13,265 nt of DNA from CBDUQN01 sp965369375 (GTDB lineage: Bacteria; Krumholzibacteriota; Krumholzibacteriia; Krumholzibacteriales; Krumholzibacteriaceae). The notes beneath the pieces were generated by a model, which worked only from the letters and a program-made list of their open reading frames with translations, searched no databases and was not told the origin of the DNA. Numbering within the stretch: position 1 is the first letter of the stretch; each line of letters opens with the position of its first letter. Shown piece after piece: positions 7,356 through 13,265 of the stretch. The translations under genes and the position numbers were made by a program. Location: assembly GCA_965369375.1 (NCBI GenBank), contig CBDUQN010000085.1:1-13265 (forward strand), read 5' to 3'.

Positions 7356-8294
7356 TTACATGTCTGAATTCCTGTGCCAATCCACAGTATTCCTGAGACC
7401 CGTTTCGAACGGGACCGCTACCGAATAGTCGATTAGTTTCTCCGCCCTCGATATCTCCGCCTGGGAATGTTTCACATCACCGGGCCTCGGATCCGCATAA
7501 ACCGGATCGAGATCGATCCCCGTTATCTCTTTGAGGCGCGAAAAAAGCTCGTTGAGCGTGTAACGTGTTCCACAGGCGACATTCAAGACCTGGCCTCTTG
7601 CCTTTTCGCACCGGACGGCCAGGATATTTGCATTCACGACATTCGTTATGAAGGTGAAGTCACGGCTCTGCTCTCCGTCGCCGAATATGGTCGGGCGTTC
7701 GCCCGCGAGAAGCTGGGAGATGAAAATCGGGACAACGGCTGCGTACTGGGAGTTGGGATCCTGCCGGGGACCGAATATGTTGAAGTACCGCAAACTCAGC
7801 GTCGGCAATCCGTACACGGAGGCATAAACGCCGCAGTAGTATTCCCCCGTCAGTTTGCTTATCGCGTAGGGCGAGAGCGGCTTCGGCAGCATGTCCTCCT
7901 GTTTGGGAAGCGCCTCGGTGTCACCGTACGCGGAAGAGGAAGCGGCGAAAACGAACCGTTTCACGCCCGCATGTCTCGCTGCTTCCAGCAGGACGAGCGT
8001 CCCTCCCACATTGACCTCGTTGACGAGCACGGGCTCCTCGATGCTCCGCGGGACCGACGCGAGGGCCGCCTGATGAAGAACATAATCGACACCCGCGAGG
8101 GCCTTCTTCACCACTCCCTCATCCCTGATATCACCATGAAAGAATGTGACGTCCGAACGAAAGGACTCTATATTCTCCTCACGACCCGTGGAAAGGTCGT
8201 CGAGAATGACGACCTCGTCCCCCTGCTTCACCAGCTCCTCGGATATGTTCGATCCGATAAATCCGGCTCCGCCCGTTACTAGATACCGCGCCAT
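7356..8294 (-). CDS. UDP-N-acetylglucosamine 4-epimerase (WbpP/Gne-type SDR)
   Basis: This extended short-chain dehydrogenase interconverts UDP-GlcNAc and UDP-GalNAc, or the matching uronic acids, with bound NAD. The 312-aa protein has the Rossmann motif GGAGFIGS (residues 8-15), the catalytic Ser in AASSSAYGD and the YxxxK pair in SPYAISK. Several stretches are typical of WbpP-like enzymes: HQAALASVPRSIEEP, YFNIFGPRQDPNSQYAAVVP and GDGEQSRDFTFI. The substrate call rests on those stretches and on the adjacent HexNAc 6-dehydrogenase, the same pair that makes UDP-GalNAcA in Pseudomonas O-antigen loci. ATG 8294 has GGAGG about six nt upstream. A simple UDP-glucose 4-epimerase (GalE) is less likely. 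Confidence 0.92.
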   Translation of the reverse strand: MARYLVTGGAGFIGSNISEELVKQGDEVVILDDLSTGREENIESFRSDVTFFHGDIRDEGVVKKALAGVDYVLHQAALASVPRSIEEPVLVNEVNVGGTLVLLEAARHAGVKRFVFAASSSAYGDTEALPKQEDMLPKPLSPYAISKLTGEYYCGVYASVYGLPTLSLRYFNIFGPRQDPNSQYAAVVPIFISQLLAGERPTIFGDGEQSRDFTFITNVVNANILAVRCEKARGQVLNVACGTRYTLNELFSRLKEITGIDLDPVYADPRPGDVKHSQAEISRAEKLIDYSVAVPFETGLRNTVDWHRNSDM

Positions 8295-9661
8295 TGCACC
8301 TCCACCATTGCTGTTCGACTCAGTAGATACCCACGGGCAAGCCCGTGGAACTCTGCCCTTCGGATTATTAGAGCCGTACGATGTTCTCCCCCTGTTTTAC
8401 CCTTGAGAACGTTTCTCGAATCAAAAATCAGCGGGCAGTGTTCGACGAGCAGATTATAATCCACATCGCCGTGCCCTGTCACGATAATCGCGCAATCCAT
8501 CTTGCCGATGTTTTCGGGCGTGTATTCGATACGGTCCACGCCCTCGACATTCTCCAACGAATCGACATGCATGTCGTGGTACGATATCTTGGCGCCGTAG
8601 CGCTGGAGCAGTCGCATTATATCATACGCGGGGGATTCGCGCGTGTCGTTTATATCTTCCTTGTACGAAACACCCATAATCAGGATCTTCGATCCGTTTA
8701 TACATTTTTTCTGCGTGTTGAGCGCCTCGGAAACCCTGCTCACCACATGGAGCGGCATCTCCCCGTTAACCACGCCCGAGAGCTCTATGAACCGGGCCTC
8801 GAAACCGCTGAGCTTCGCCTTCCAGGAGAGGTAGAAGGGATCGATCGGTATGCAGTGCCCGCCGAGACCGGGACCCGGGTAGAACGGCATGAATCCGAAA
8901 GGCTTCGTCGCGGCTGCGTCGATCACTTCCCATACATCGATACCCATCTTGTGACACATGAGAGCGATCTCGTTGACGAGGCCGATGTTCACGCTCCTGA
9001 ACGTGTTCTCGAGCAGCTTGACCGTCTCGGCCACGTTCGCGGAGCTCACCGGCACCGTATTCATCCGGGCGCTCTCGTAGAGCAGCGCGGCGAGCTCGGT
9101 GCAGCGGGCGGTGATGCCGCCCACGACCCTCGGGATATTCTTCGTCGTGTACTTCTCGTTTCCCGGATCGACCCGTTCGGGGGAGAAGGCGAGAAAGAAG
9201 CCGCTGCCCACCTTGAGCCCCTTCTCCTCGAGCAGGGGTTGAATCACCTCTTCGGTCGTCCCCGGATAGGTCGTGCTCTCGAGAATGATCAATTGACCCT
9301 CGCGCAGGTGTTTCTGGATCTCCTTCACCGCCGCCACGATATACGATATATCCGGATCCTTCGTCTTTCTGAGCGGTGTCGGTACGCAGATGTTGATCGT
9401 GTCCGCCTCGCGGAGCACCGAAAAATCGGTCGTCGCCCGGAGCTTTCCCTTCTTTACCACCTTTGCGAGATCTTTTGTCTCCACATCCCCGATATAGCTC
9501 TCACCTTCGTTGATTTTGCGCACCTTCTCATCGGAGATGTCGATGCCGACGGTTTCCAGGCCGGCGCCGGCGAGCTCGACGGCGAGGGGAAGCCCCACGT
9601 AACCGAGGCCGATGACGGAACACACAGCTGTTTTCCCTTGAAGCTTGTCTTTAAGATCCAA
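8279..9661 (-). CDS. UDP-HexNAc 6-dehydrogenase (WbpA/TviB type), 3' end apparently frameshifted
   Basis: The enzyme oxidises a UDP-N-acetylhexosamine at C6 to the uronic acid, using two NAD. The start is TTG with GGGAGG five nt upstream. Visible parts are the Rossmann motif VIGLGYVGLPLA (residues 16-27), ESTTYPGTTEEV (128-139), KLLENTFRSVNI (215-226), and the catalytic Cys270 in PGPGLGGHCIPIDPFYLSW. The last domain contains GVSYKEDINDTRESPA and ends in IFDSRNVLKGKTG. Those stretches favour HexNAc dehydrogenases over UDP-glucose dehydrogenase. The open frame runs 460 aa and overlaps the epimerase by 16 nt, but the last 36 residues do not look like the family. Removing one G from the G5 tract at 8388-8392 gives KTGENIVRL and a stop at 8368-8370, a normal C-terminus, for about 430 aa. 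I therefore read the natural gene as 8368-9661. Confidence 0.93.
   Translation of the reverse strand: MDLKDKLQGKTAVCSVIGLGYVGLPLAVELAGAGLETVGIDISDEKVRKINEGESYIGDVETKDLAKVVKKGKLRATTDFSVLREADTINICVPTPLRKTKDPDISYIVAAVKEIQKHLREGQLIILESTTYPGTTEEVIQPLLEEKGLKVGSGFFLAFSPERVDPGNEKYTTKNIPRVVGGITARCTELAALLYESARMNTVPVSSANVAETVKLLENTFRSVNIGLVNEIALMCHKMGIDVWEVIDAAATKPFGFMPFYPGPGLGGHCIPIDPFYLSWKAKLSGFEARFIELSGVVNGEMPLHVVSRVSEALNTQKKCINGSKILIMGVSYKEDINDTRESPAYDIMRLLQRYGAKISYHDMHVDSLENVEGVDRIEYTPENIGKMDCAIIVTGHGDVDYNLLVEHCPLIFDSRNVLKGKTGGEHRTALIIRRAEFHGLARGYLLSRTAMVEVQWRGI
8323..8348 (+). repeat. REP-like element: GTAG followed by a GC-rich hairpin
   Basis: GTAG (8323-8326) is followed four nt later by CCACGGGC (8331-8338), AA, and GCCCGTGG (8341-8348), a perfect 8-bp inverted repeat. 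A GTAG-type tetranucleotide just 5' of a GC-rich hairpin is the known layout of REP sequences mobilised by RAYT (TnpA-REP) transposases. It lies in the natural gap between the dehydrogenase stop and the epimerase start, where REPs usually sit. Only one copy is in this window, so repeat status cannot be shown here. Confidence 0.5.
8388..8392 (-). other. Probable +1 frameshift in a G5 homopolymer near the dehydrogenase 3' end
   Basis: On the coding strand the run is GGGGG. With one G removed, the frame reads Gly-Glu-Asn-Ile-Val-Arg-Leu and then tandem TAA TAA (8365-8370), the ending expected for WbpA-like enzymes. As written, the frame skips those stops and runs through a hairpin into the epimerase start. 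A sequencing or assembly error in the homopolymer, a real mutation, or slippage would all fit. Confidence 0.65.
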
Positions 9662-9694
9662 TGCGTCCTCCCTTTTGTTGTTTTATGGGTAGGT

Positions 9695-9723
9695 AGAATA
9701 TAACAAAGTGGTTAATCCGTCAA
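9695..9723 (-). promoter_or_regulatory. Possible sigma-70 type promoter of the polysaccharide operon
   Basis: On the minus strand TTGACG (9723-9718) is followed after 17 nt by TATTCT (9700-9695), or after 15 nt by TATATT (9702-9697). It lies 34 nt upstream of the dehydrogenase start codon. The -35 block falls inside the stem-loop at 9712-9742, so folding or a DNA-binding protein there could affect initiation. Confidence 0.35.
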
Positions 9724-9742
9724 AGGTTTCAAGACGGATTAA
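9712..9742 (-). terminator. Perfect 10-bp stem-loop over the end of the cyclase gene
   Basis: TTAATCCGTC (9712-9721) and GACGGATTAA (9733-9742) are exact inverted repeats with an 11-nt loop. The stop codon of the diguanylate cyclase (9729-9731) lies in the loop. No clear run of U follows in minus-strand RNA, so a strong intrinsic terminator is unlikely. A partial terminator or a 3'-end stabiliser between the cyclase and the polysaccharide operon is plausible. Confidence 0.45.
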
Positions 9743-10781
9743 TCAAACTGAGTTCCTTATATGTTCTTATACTGTTTTTCCCTGCGGATTTCGCCCGGTA
9801 GAGGGCCGCATCCGCCTTTTCTATGATTTCCTCGATGTCGTGCGCGTCGTCGGGGTAAACGGCTATCCCCATGCTGCACGTGAGGAGTCCCTGTGTCCTC
9901 CCATCGAACATGAAATCCTCGACCGCGGGAAGGATACGCTTGCTGAGCCGCACCGCCCCAAGGATATCCGTCTGGGGGAGGAGGAGCCCGAATTCATCTC
10001 CGCCATACTTTGCGACTAGGTCGATCTCACGGCAGTTCATCACGAGTATCCGTGCAATATCCTTGAGCGCCTTGCTGCCGGAGAGGTGGCCGTTCTGATC
10101 GTTGTACGCCTTGAGATTGTCCACATCGAGCATAACGAAAGAGAATTTGTAGTTGAACCGTTTGGCCCTCTTCATTTCCAGTTTTATCGATTTGATGAGG
10201 AAACGGTAGTTATAGACACCTGTCAATCCATCGGTGATTGATTCCATTTCGAGCTTTTTATAAAGCTGATAGTTCTCGAGCGCTATCGCAACCTGATTCG
10301 CCATGATCGTCAGCAGATGTATATCATCCTCGCTGAAGCTGCGCTTCGCCGGCTCGTTTATGGCGAGAATGATGCCGAAGAGCGAGTTCTTTGCCATAAG
10401 GGGCGCCGAGATGACGTGCCCGCACTGGTCCGCTTCCTCCTTCATCGCCTCGGCCGCGAGAATCGAGAGATCGAGTGAAAAGACCATTTCCGCCGCCCGC
10501 AGGTCCTCGACCTCACGGTGGAGCCACTTGAGGATACCGGTCGATTGCGGCATATCCTCCACGGTCACGCGCTTCCCCCTGTCCTGCAACTGGGCGGTGT
10601 ACTTCACAATCCGGTCGCTGTCGAGAAATATAAGATAGATTTTGCGGGACGGGAGCAGCTCGAGGGCGCTGTCGAGAATTCGATGGAATATAATCCGGTT
10701 GTCTCTCCCCGAGGTTATCAGACTGGTAATCCCGGCGAACGTCTTGAACAGGATATCTTTCTCGTCGTCACTTCGAAACAT
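9729..10781 (-). CDS. GAF-GGDEF diguanylate cyclase
   Basis: The product is a cytoplasmic enzyme that makes c-di-GMP from two GTP. I start at ATG 10781 (350 aa), which has AGGGTGG about eight nt upstream; a GTG four codons earlier has no properly spaced site. A GAF-like sensor domain spans about residues 10-175 and ends in the linker helix IMANQVAIALENYQLYKKLE. The GGDEF domain spans about 180-340: DGLTGVYNYRFL, the metal-binding FVMLDVDNLKAYND, and an intact YGGDEF at about 259-264. The inhibitory site RxxD (REID) lies five residues before GGDEF, so product inhibition is expected. No membrane segment is seen. It lies directly upstream of the polysaccharide operon, so local control of export by c-di-GMP is a fair inference. 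Its own promoter may be sigma-54 dependent. Confidence 0.95.
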   Translation of the reverse strand: MFRSDDEKDILFKTFAGITSLITSGRDNRIIFHRILDSALELLPSRKIYLIFLDSDRIVKYTAQLQDRGKRVTVEDMPQSTGILKWLHREVEDLRAAEMVFSLDLSILAAEAMKEEADQCGHVISAPLMAKNSLFGIILAINEPAKRSFSEDDIHLLTIMANQVAIALENYQLYKKLEMESITDGLTGVYNYRFLIKSIKLEMKRAKRFNYKFSFVMLDVDNLKAYNDQNGHLSGSKALKDIARILVMNCREIDLVAKYGGDEFGLLLPQTDILGAVRLSKRILPAVEDFMFDGRTQGLLTCSMGIAVYPDDAHDIEEIIEKADAALYRAKSAGKNSIRTYKELSLINPS

Positions 10782-10808
10782 CTTACGTGCCACCCTAAGT
10801 CATTGCCC

Positions 10809-10884
10809 TTTCCGCCAAAAGAAGCATAATTTGCAAGAGATATGCCACGGGTATGAGAATGAGGCGCTTCGCTTTCGGCGGAAA
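10809..10884. repeat. Long inverted repeat flanking the sigma-54-like promoter
   Basis: TTTCCGCCAAAAG (10809-10821) is complementary to CTTTCGGCGGAAA (10872-10884), with a single mismatch that is a G-U pair in minus-strand RNA. After a two-base bulge, a further 4 bp (AAGC/GCTT) extend the stem inward. The arms enclose about 40 nt that contain the promoter at 10832-10847. In a read-through transcript from the upstream genes this would be a stable hairpin. In transcripts from the internal promoter one arm would be missing. Confidence 0.5.
10832..10847 (-). promoter_or_regulatory. Likely sigma-54 (RpoN) promoter of the diguanylate cyclase gene
   Basis: On the minus strand the site reads TGGCATATCTCTTGCA. 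It matches 10 of the 12 fixed positions of TGGCACG-N4-TTGCW, with the required 10 nt between GG and GC. The expected start site near 10822 gives a 5' leader of about 40 nt before the ATG at 10781. A 12-nt inverted repeat (10894-10905) upstream could bind the activator such promoters need. No RpoN or activator gene is in the window. Confidence 0.5.
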
Positions 10885-10893
10885 ACGGCGGAT

Positions 10894-10905
10894 GCCCGAA
10901 CGGGC
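10894..10905. promoter_or_regulatory. GC-rich inverted repeat, possible activator site or weak terminator stem
   Basis: GCCCG-AA-CGGGC lies about 70-85 nt upstream of the start site predicted for the cyclase gene and about 20 nt past the stop codon of the upstream small gene. It could be an enhancer-binding-protein site or the stem of a weak terminator, since TTTT follows after 10 nt on the minus strand. Neither is demonstrated. Confidence 0.25.
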
Positions 10906-10926
10906 GGCTCGGCGGCGGGGACTTAC

Positions 10927-11232
10927 TTAATGTAGATTCTGATATGATTCTTTTAACTCTTTGATATCTTTTATAATATAAAATCCTAAAACGAGAGCGA
11001 AAACACAGATAATGGCGGGAACCGCATAACGGATCGGCTCGGCGAGGTGCGGGAATCTGTAATGGAAGAGACGCGCCGATACGTAGAAGAGCATCCAGAG
11101 AAATACAAAGAGGACGATTTTTACCACCAGAATCGATATGTGTGCGTAATAATACTCCCTCTGACGCCGCCGCCGCTCCCTGAGCGAGGACCGGAATTTT
11201 CGCCGGTCGGGCGGTTTGAGTCGCATTATCAC
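10927..11232 (-). CDS. Small two-helix membrane protein, unknown function
   Basis: I do not recognise this gene. A GTG at 11232 overlaps the previous stop codon as GTGA and has GAGGAAG about nine nt upstream, so I take it as the start (101 aa). ATG 11226 two codons later is the alternative. The N-terminus is very basic (RLKPPDRRKFRSSLRERRRRQRE). Two hydrophobic helices follow, at about residues 33-54 (ILVVKIVLFVFLWMLFYVSA) and 69-89 (AVPAIICVFALVLGFYIIKD), with a charged C-terminal tail. The basic N-terminus predicts that both ends are cytoplasmic. The same frame is open further upstream, but that part overlaps the previous gene and is Arg/Gly-rich nonsense. The overlap with its neighbour suggests a two-protein unit. 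Confidence 0.7.
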   Translation of the reverse strand: MIMRLKPPDRRKFRSSLRERRRRQREYYYAHISILVVKIVLFVFLWMLFYVSARLFHYRFPHLAEPIRYAVPAIICVFALVLGFYIIKDIKELKESYQNLH

Positions 11233-11450
11233 GATTTGTCTTCCTCTGAAATGTCCTCGAAATTGGCGTCCTCGATGGCCTGGTCGGTCAACTCGTTGTA
11301 ATCGCTCCCTGCCTGCGCGGAACCCTTCCCACCTCGGACCGATTCCGATCGTGTACCCGAAGAGAGCCAACGCCCGAGCAACTTGATGAAATAATAGATC
11401 AGGGCAAAGATGAGAATAAATCGTAACACGATGATCACAAGCCTCGCCAA
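11229..11450 (-). CDS. Small single-helix membrane protein with acidic tail, unknown function
   Basis: I do not recognise a named family. The frame is open from ATG 11510, but that start would overlap the peptidase gene by 44 nt and puts a polar stretch before the helix. TTG 11450 has GAGGGGG eight nt upstream, just past the peptidase stop, and gives 73 aa. GTG 11459 is another option. The helix LARLVIIVLRFILIFALIYYFIKLLGRWL is at the N-terminus. It is followed by a Ser/Gly linker and an acidic end (QAIEDANFEDISEEDKS). The downstream small membrane protein overlaps it by 4 nt and has a strongly basic N-terminus, so a charge-based contact between the two is possible. That contact is inference. 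Confidence 0.6.
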   Translation of the reverse strand: MARLVIIVLRFILIFALIYYFIKLLGRWLSSGTRSESVRGGKGSAQAGSDYNELTDQAIEDANFEDISEEDKS

Positions 11451-11466
11451 CCGGCACACCCCCTCA

Positions 11467-13167
11467 TCAATTCTCGACGGCGAATTTTCCCGTATACTGC
11501 CCGGCAACATTATCGAGGCTATAGAGCTTTATACGGTACACATAAATCCCCGACGCCATTCTGCGCACTTCCTGAAATATATCACCGCATGGAAAACAGT
11601 TCAAACCGGCCTCGAGCGGTTTCCCGTAAGAAACGCCGAGGTACGCCCGGTCGACGAGTTCGCCTTCGAGGGTATATATCTCAACGATGCAGTTGGCTCC
11701 GGCGGCGAGATTGACGCAGAAAAAGGCATCCGCGAAGGAAATGGTAATGGGATTGGGCTGAAAACTGTGAGAGAGAAGGACCTCGATTCCCGCTTCCACC
11801 GAGAAGCTCTCCTCAGAGCTATTGTTCTCCGGTGAATCATCGAAGCCGTAGACGGTTATCAAAGCCGTTATGACGTTCTCTCCGGAAAAACGCTCATCGA
11901 GTGTCAGGGGGATATAAACGTCCCGCGCCTTGAGCAGCTCCGGCGCCTCGAATTCGCCGCGAAAGAGTTCATGGGTCCCCCGGTTGTTTTCGAGGCTGAC
12001 CGCCATGGTGAATCCCGAGCCGGGATCCGGATTCGCACCGCCGACGCTTCGTGCCCGTACCCAGAGCGTGATCTCTTCTCCCGCCCGGAAACTTCTCACG
12101 GATATCACACCGTCTCCCCGCATGATCATCAGATCGGACGGCAGCATCGCGAGCTCCGCCCCTGCGAGCGCAAAACGCGCGAGGAAATCGACGAGATACA
12201 CCGTTATCTCCTCGACCTGGGCGAAATCGACATTCTCGAGCGTATCGTTGACCGTGTGGTAATCGGGGTAGAGTATTATGCCCGGTCCATCGAGCGGCTC
12301 CGCTATCGTGACGGCGGCGATGTGGGGATCGTGGTTCCAGAACGAGGCATGATCCCAGTTCGATGGGCCGGGTTTTATCTCGCTAAATGACGGAGCATCC
12401 CCGCCGGAAACGAGCGTTTCGAGAAAAAGGAGATCGGCGAGCCAGCCTGATCGGAAGTCGGTCATGATCGTTCCGTCGAACTCGTCACTCGCGTCATAGC
12501 CGATCATATCGAGATTTATCACCCCGAGGATCGAATCGGCGCAGGCCGAATCGCAGCCGGCGAGGTATTCTATACTGCCGAACTTTCCGAGCTCCTCTGC
12601 CGAGAAGAGAACGAATTCCATGCCAAAGGGGAGTTCGTTATGCCCGAACACTCGCGCCGCTTCCATCAGCGCGGCGACGCCGGTGGCGTTGTCGTCGGCG
12701 CCCGGCGCGGGCATCGTCGCCCAGCCGGCAGCCCACCCGGGAGACCTGCTCGCCGTTGCGTCAAAATGGGCCGTGATCAATATCCTGCCCTCGCTCTCCC
12801 CGGTACCGGGTATAAATCCCACGATATTCTCGACCGTATATGTCGAATCCACCGTATATACCGAATCCTTCGACGTGACGGTAAAGGTCCTTCGCTCAAC
12901 CGCGTTGTCCGTATACCGCCGGAGACGATCGGCGAGGAAATCTGCGACCTCAGCGAGCTCCGCCTCCCGGTAGGTAAAGCGCGAACGATACGTCAGGGGA
13001 TCGGAATCGAGAATCGAGAGATACCTGACCATGGTTTCGAGCGAATCCCGCTCCACCTCGGTCTGATCACCAATCGACCGCCCGCCGGAGATGATGCGCG
13101 CGTGCATCGCCGCTGCCGCGAAAGCAACCGTGACTAGAATCAGTATCGTTGCCGGCTTTTTCAACAA
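11467..13167 (-). CDS. Secreted M28-family zinc peptidase with C-terminal sorting-like domain
   Basis: The product is a predicted exported aminopeptidase-like metalloenzyme with two zinc ions. The 566-aa protein begins at TTG (13167, or the next codon 13164) behind GAGGG. A signal peptide (KKPATILILVTVAFAAAAMHA) precedes the M28 domain (about residues 40-335). Expected metal and catalytic residues are all seen: His134 in AHFDA, Asp159 in GADDNATG, base Glu191 and ligand Glu192 in SAEELG, Asp220 in NLDMIGYD, and His304 in DYHTVNDT. WDHASFW (271-277) is also typical. A beta-rich middle region (about 345-460) leads to a FlgD/Por-like domain (about 465-566) with VEIYTLEGELVDR, MASGIYVYRIKL and a final GKFAVEN. 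Such ends occur in secreted proteins of FCB-type bacteria. It lies 38 nt after the tRNA gene and is probably unrelated to polysaccharide synthesis. Confidence 0.92.
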   Translation of the reverse strand: MLKKPATILILVTVAFAAAAMHARIISGGRSIGDQTEVERDSLETMVRYLSILDSDPLTYRSRFTYREAELAEVADFLADRLRRYTDNAVERRTFTVTSKDSVYTVDSTYTVENIVGFIPGTGESEGRILITAHFDATASRSPGWAAGWATMPAPGADDNATGVAALMEAARVFGHNELPFGMEFVLFSAEELGKFGSIEYLAGCDSACADSILGVINLDMIGYDASDEFDGTIMTDFRSGWLADLLFLETLVSGGDAPSFSEIKPGPSNWDHASFWNHDPHIAAVTIAEPLDGPGIILYPDYHTVNDTLENVDFAQVEEITVYLVDFLARFALAGAELAMLPSDLMIMRGDGVISVRSFRAGEEITLWVRARSVGGANPDPGSGFTMAVSLENNRGTHELFRGEFEAPELLKARDVYIPLTLDERFSGENVITALITVYGFDDSPENNSSEESFSVEAGIEVLLSHSFQPNPITISFADAFFCVNLAAGANCIVEIYTLEGELVDRAYLGVSYGKPLEAGLNCFPCGDIFQEVRRMASGIYVYRIKLYSLDNVAGQYTGKFAVEN

Positions 13168-13205
13168 AATCCCTCTTCGATCCGGCGGCGTCTTCTCGAG
13201 AAGGC

Positions 13206-13265
13206 TGGCGCGCCCGAGAGGATTCGAACCTCCGACACCCGGCTCCGGAGGCCGGTGCTCTATCC
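13206..13265 (-). tRNA. tRNA-Arg (anticodon CCG), 5' end cut by the window edge
   Basis: The minus strand shows the end of the D arm and the anticodon stem CCGGC with loop CTCCGGA. The anticodon is CCG, which reads CGG (Arg). The T arm has loop TTCGAAT and stem GGAGG/CCTCT. The acceptor 3' strand CGGGCGC is followed by discriminator G and an encoded CCA (13206-13208). The 5' acceptor strand lies beyond the edge. A 12-bp palindrome, CTTCTCGAGAAG (13192-13203), follows immediately; no terminator is seen before the peptidase gene. Confidence 0.95.

Noticed and set aside
8279..8294. 16-nt overlap of dehydrogenase and epimerase genes as translational coupling
   Set aside because: The overlap appears only because the dehydrogenase frame misses its natural stop at 8368-8370; the epimerase has its own strong ribosome binding site.
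8381..9703. Open frame of 440 codons on the plus strand across the dehydrogenase gene
   Set aside because: It is antisense to a well-supported enzyme gene, has no recognisable domain and is rich in His/Arg as expected of a shadow frame from high-GC third positions.
11233..11457. N-terminal extension of the two-helix membrane protein to 176 residues
   Set aside because: It overlaps the preceding small gene almost completely and has Arg/Gly/His-rich shadow-like composition; a GTG with a good ribosome binding site lies at 11232.
13192..13265. tRNA gene as an integration site of a genomic island
   Set aside because: No integrase, direct repeat of the tRNA 3' end or other mobility gene is visible in the window.

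Overview
The window comes from a diderm bacterium. It carries part of an extracellular or capsular polysaccharide export locus, and every gene I can support lies on the minus strand. A lineage of the FCB type (uncultured phyla related to Bacteroidetes, Zixibacteria or Eisenbacteria) is my best guess. The reasons are a secreted M28 peptidase with a FlgD/Por-like C-terminal domain, a DUF5683-like protein, an outer-membrane export protein of the Wza family and strongly purine-rich ribosome binding sites. This placement is inference, and no marker gene is present.

In transcription order (right to left), the window opens with a truncated tRNA-Arg(CCG) at the right edge. It is followed 38 nt later by a secreted M28 zinc peptidase and two small membrane proteins that look translationally coupled (11467-13167, about 11229-11450, 10927-11232). 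A 145-nt gap follows, with a good sigma-54-like promoter and a long inverted repeat. Next comes a GAF-GGDEF diguanylate cyclase (9729-10781). A stem-loop and a sigma-70-like promoter separate it from the polysaccharide operon.

The operon holds a UDP-HexNAc 6-dehydrogenase (WbpA type), a UDP-GlcNAc 4-epimerase (WbpP type), an SLBB polysaccharide export protein, a Wzz/PCP-2 chain-length protein, a BY-kinase with a tyrosine-rich tail, a DUF5683-like membrane protein with an internal duplication, and an FN3 lipoprotein. After a structured gap of about 300 nt with a second, weaker sigma-54-like site, a phosphoglycosyl transferase (58-879) follows. It probably leads the glycosyltransferase genes beyond the left edge.

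The likely joint function is this. The dehydrogenase and epimerase supply a HexNAc/HexNAcA nucleotide sugar, the phosphoglycosyl transferase primes the lipid carrier, and PCP plus BY-kinase control polymer length and export through the SLBB protein. The diguanylate cyclase makes c-di-GMP, a common activator of such systems. No flippase, polymerase or ordinary glycosyltransferase lies in the window.

The most notable details are: a one-base shift in a G5 tract near the end of the dehydrogenase gene, with the family-typical C-terminus IVRL-stop present in the next frame; a REP-like GTAG-plus-hairpin element just behind that stop; the sigma-54-like promoters; the tandem duplication in the DUF5683-like protein; and an Arg-rich insertion in the phosphoglycosyl transferase.
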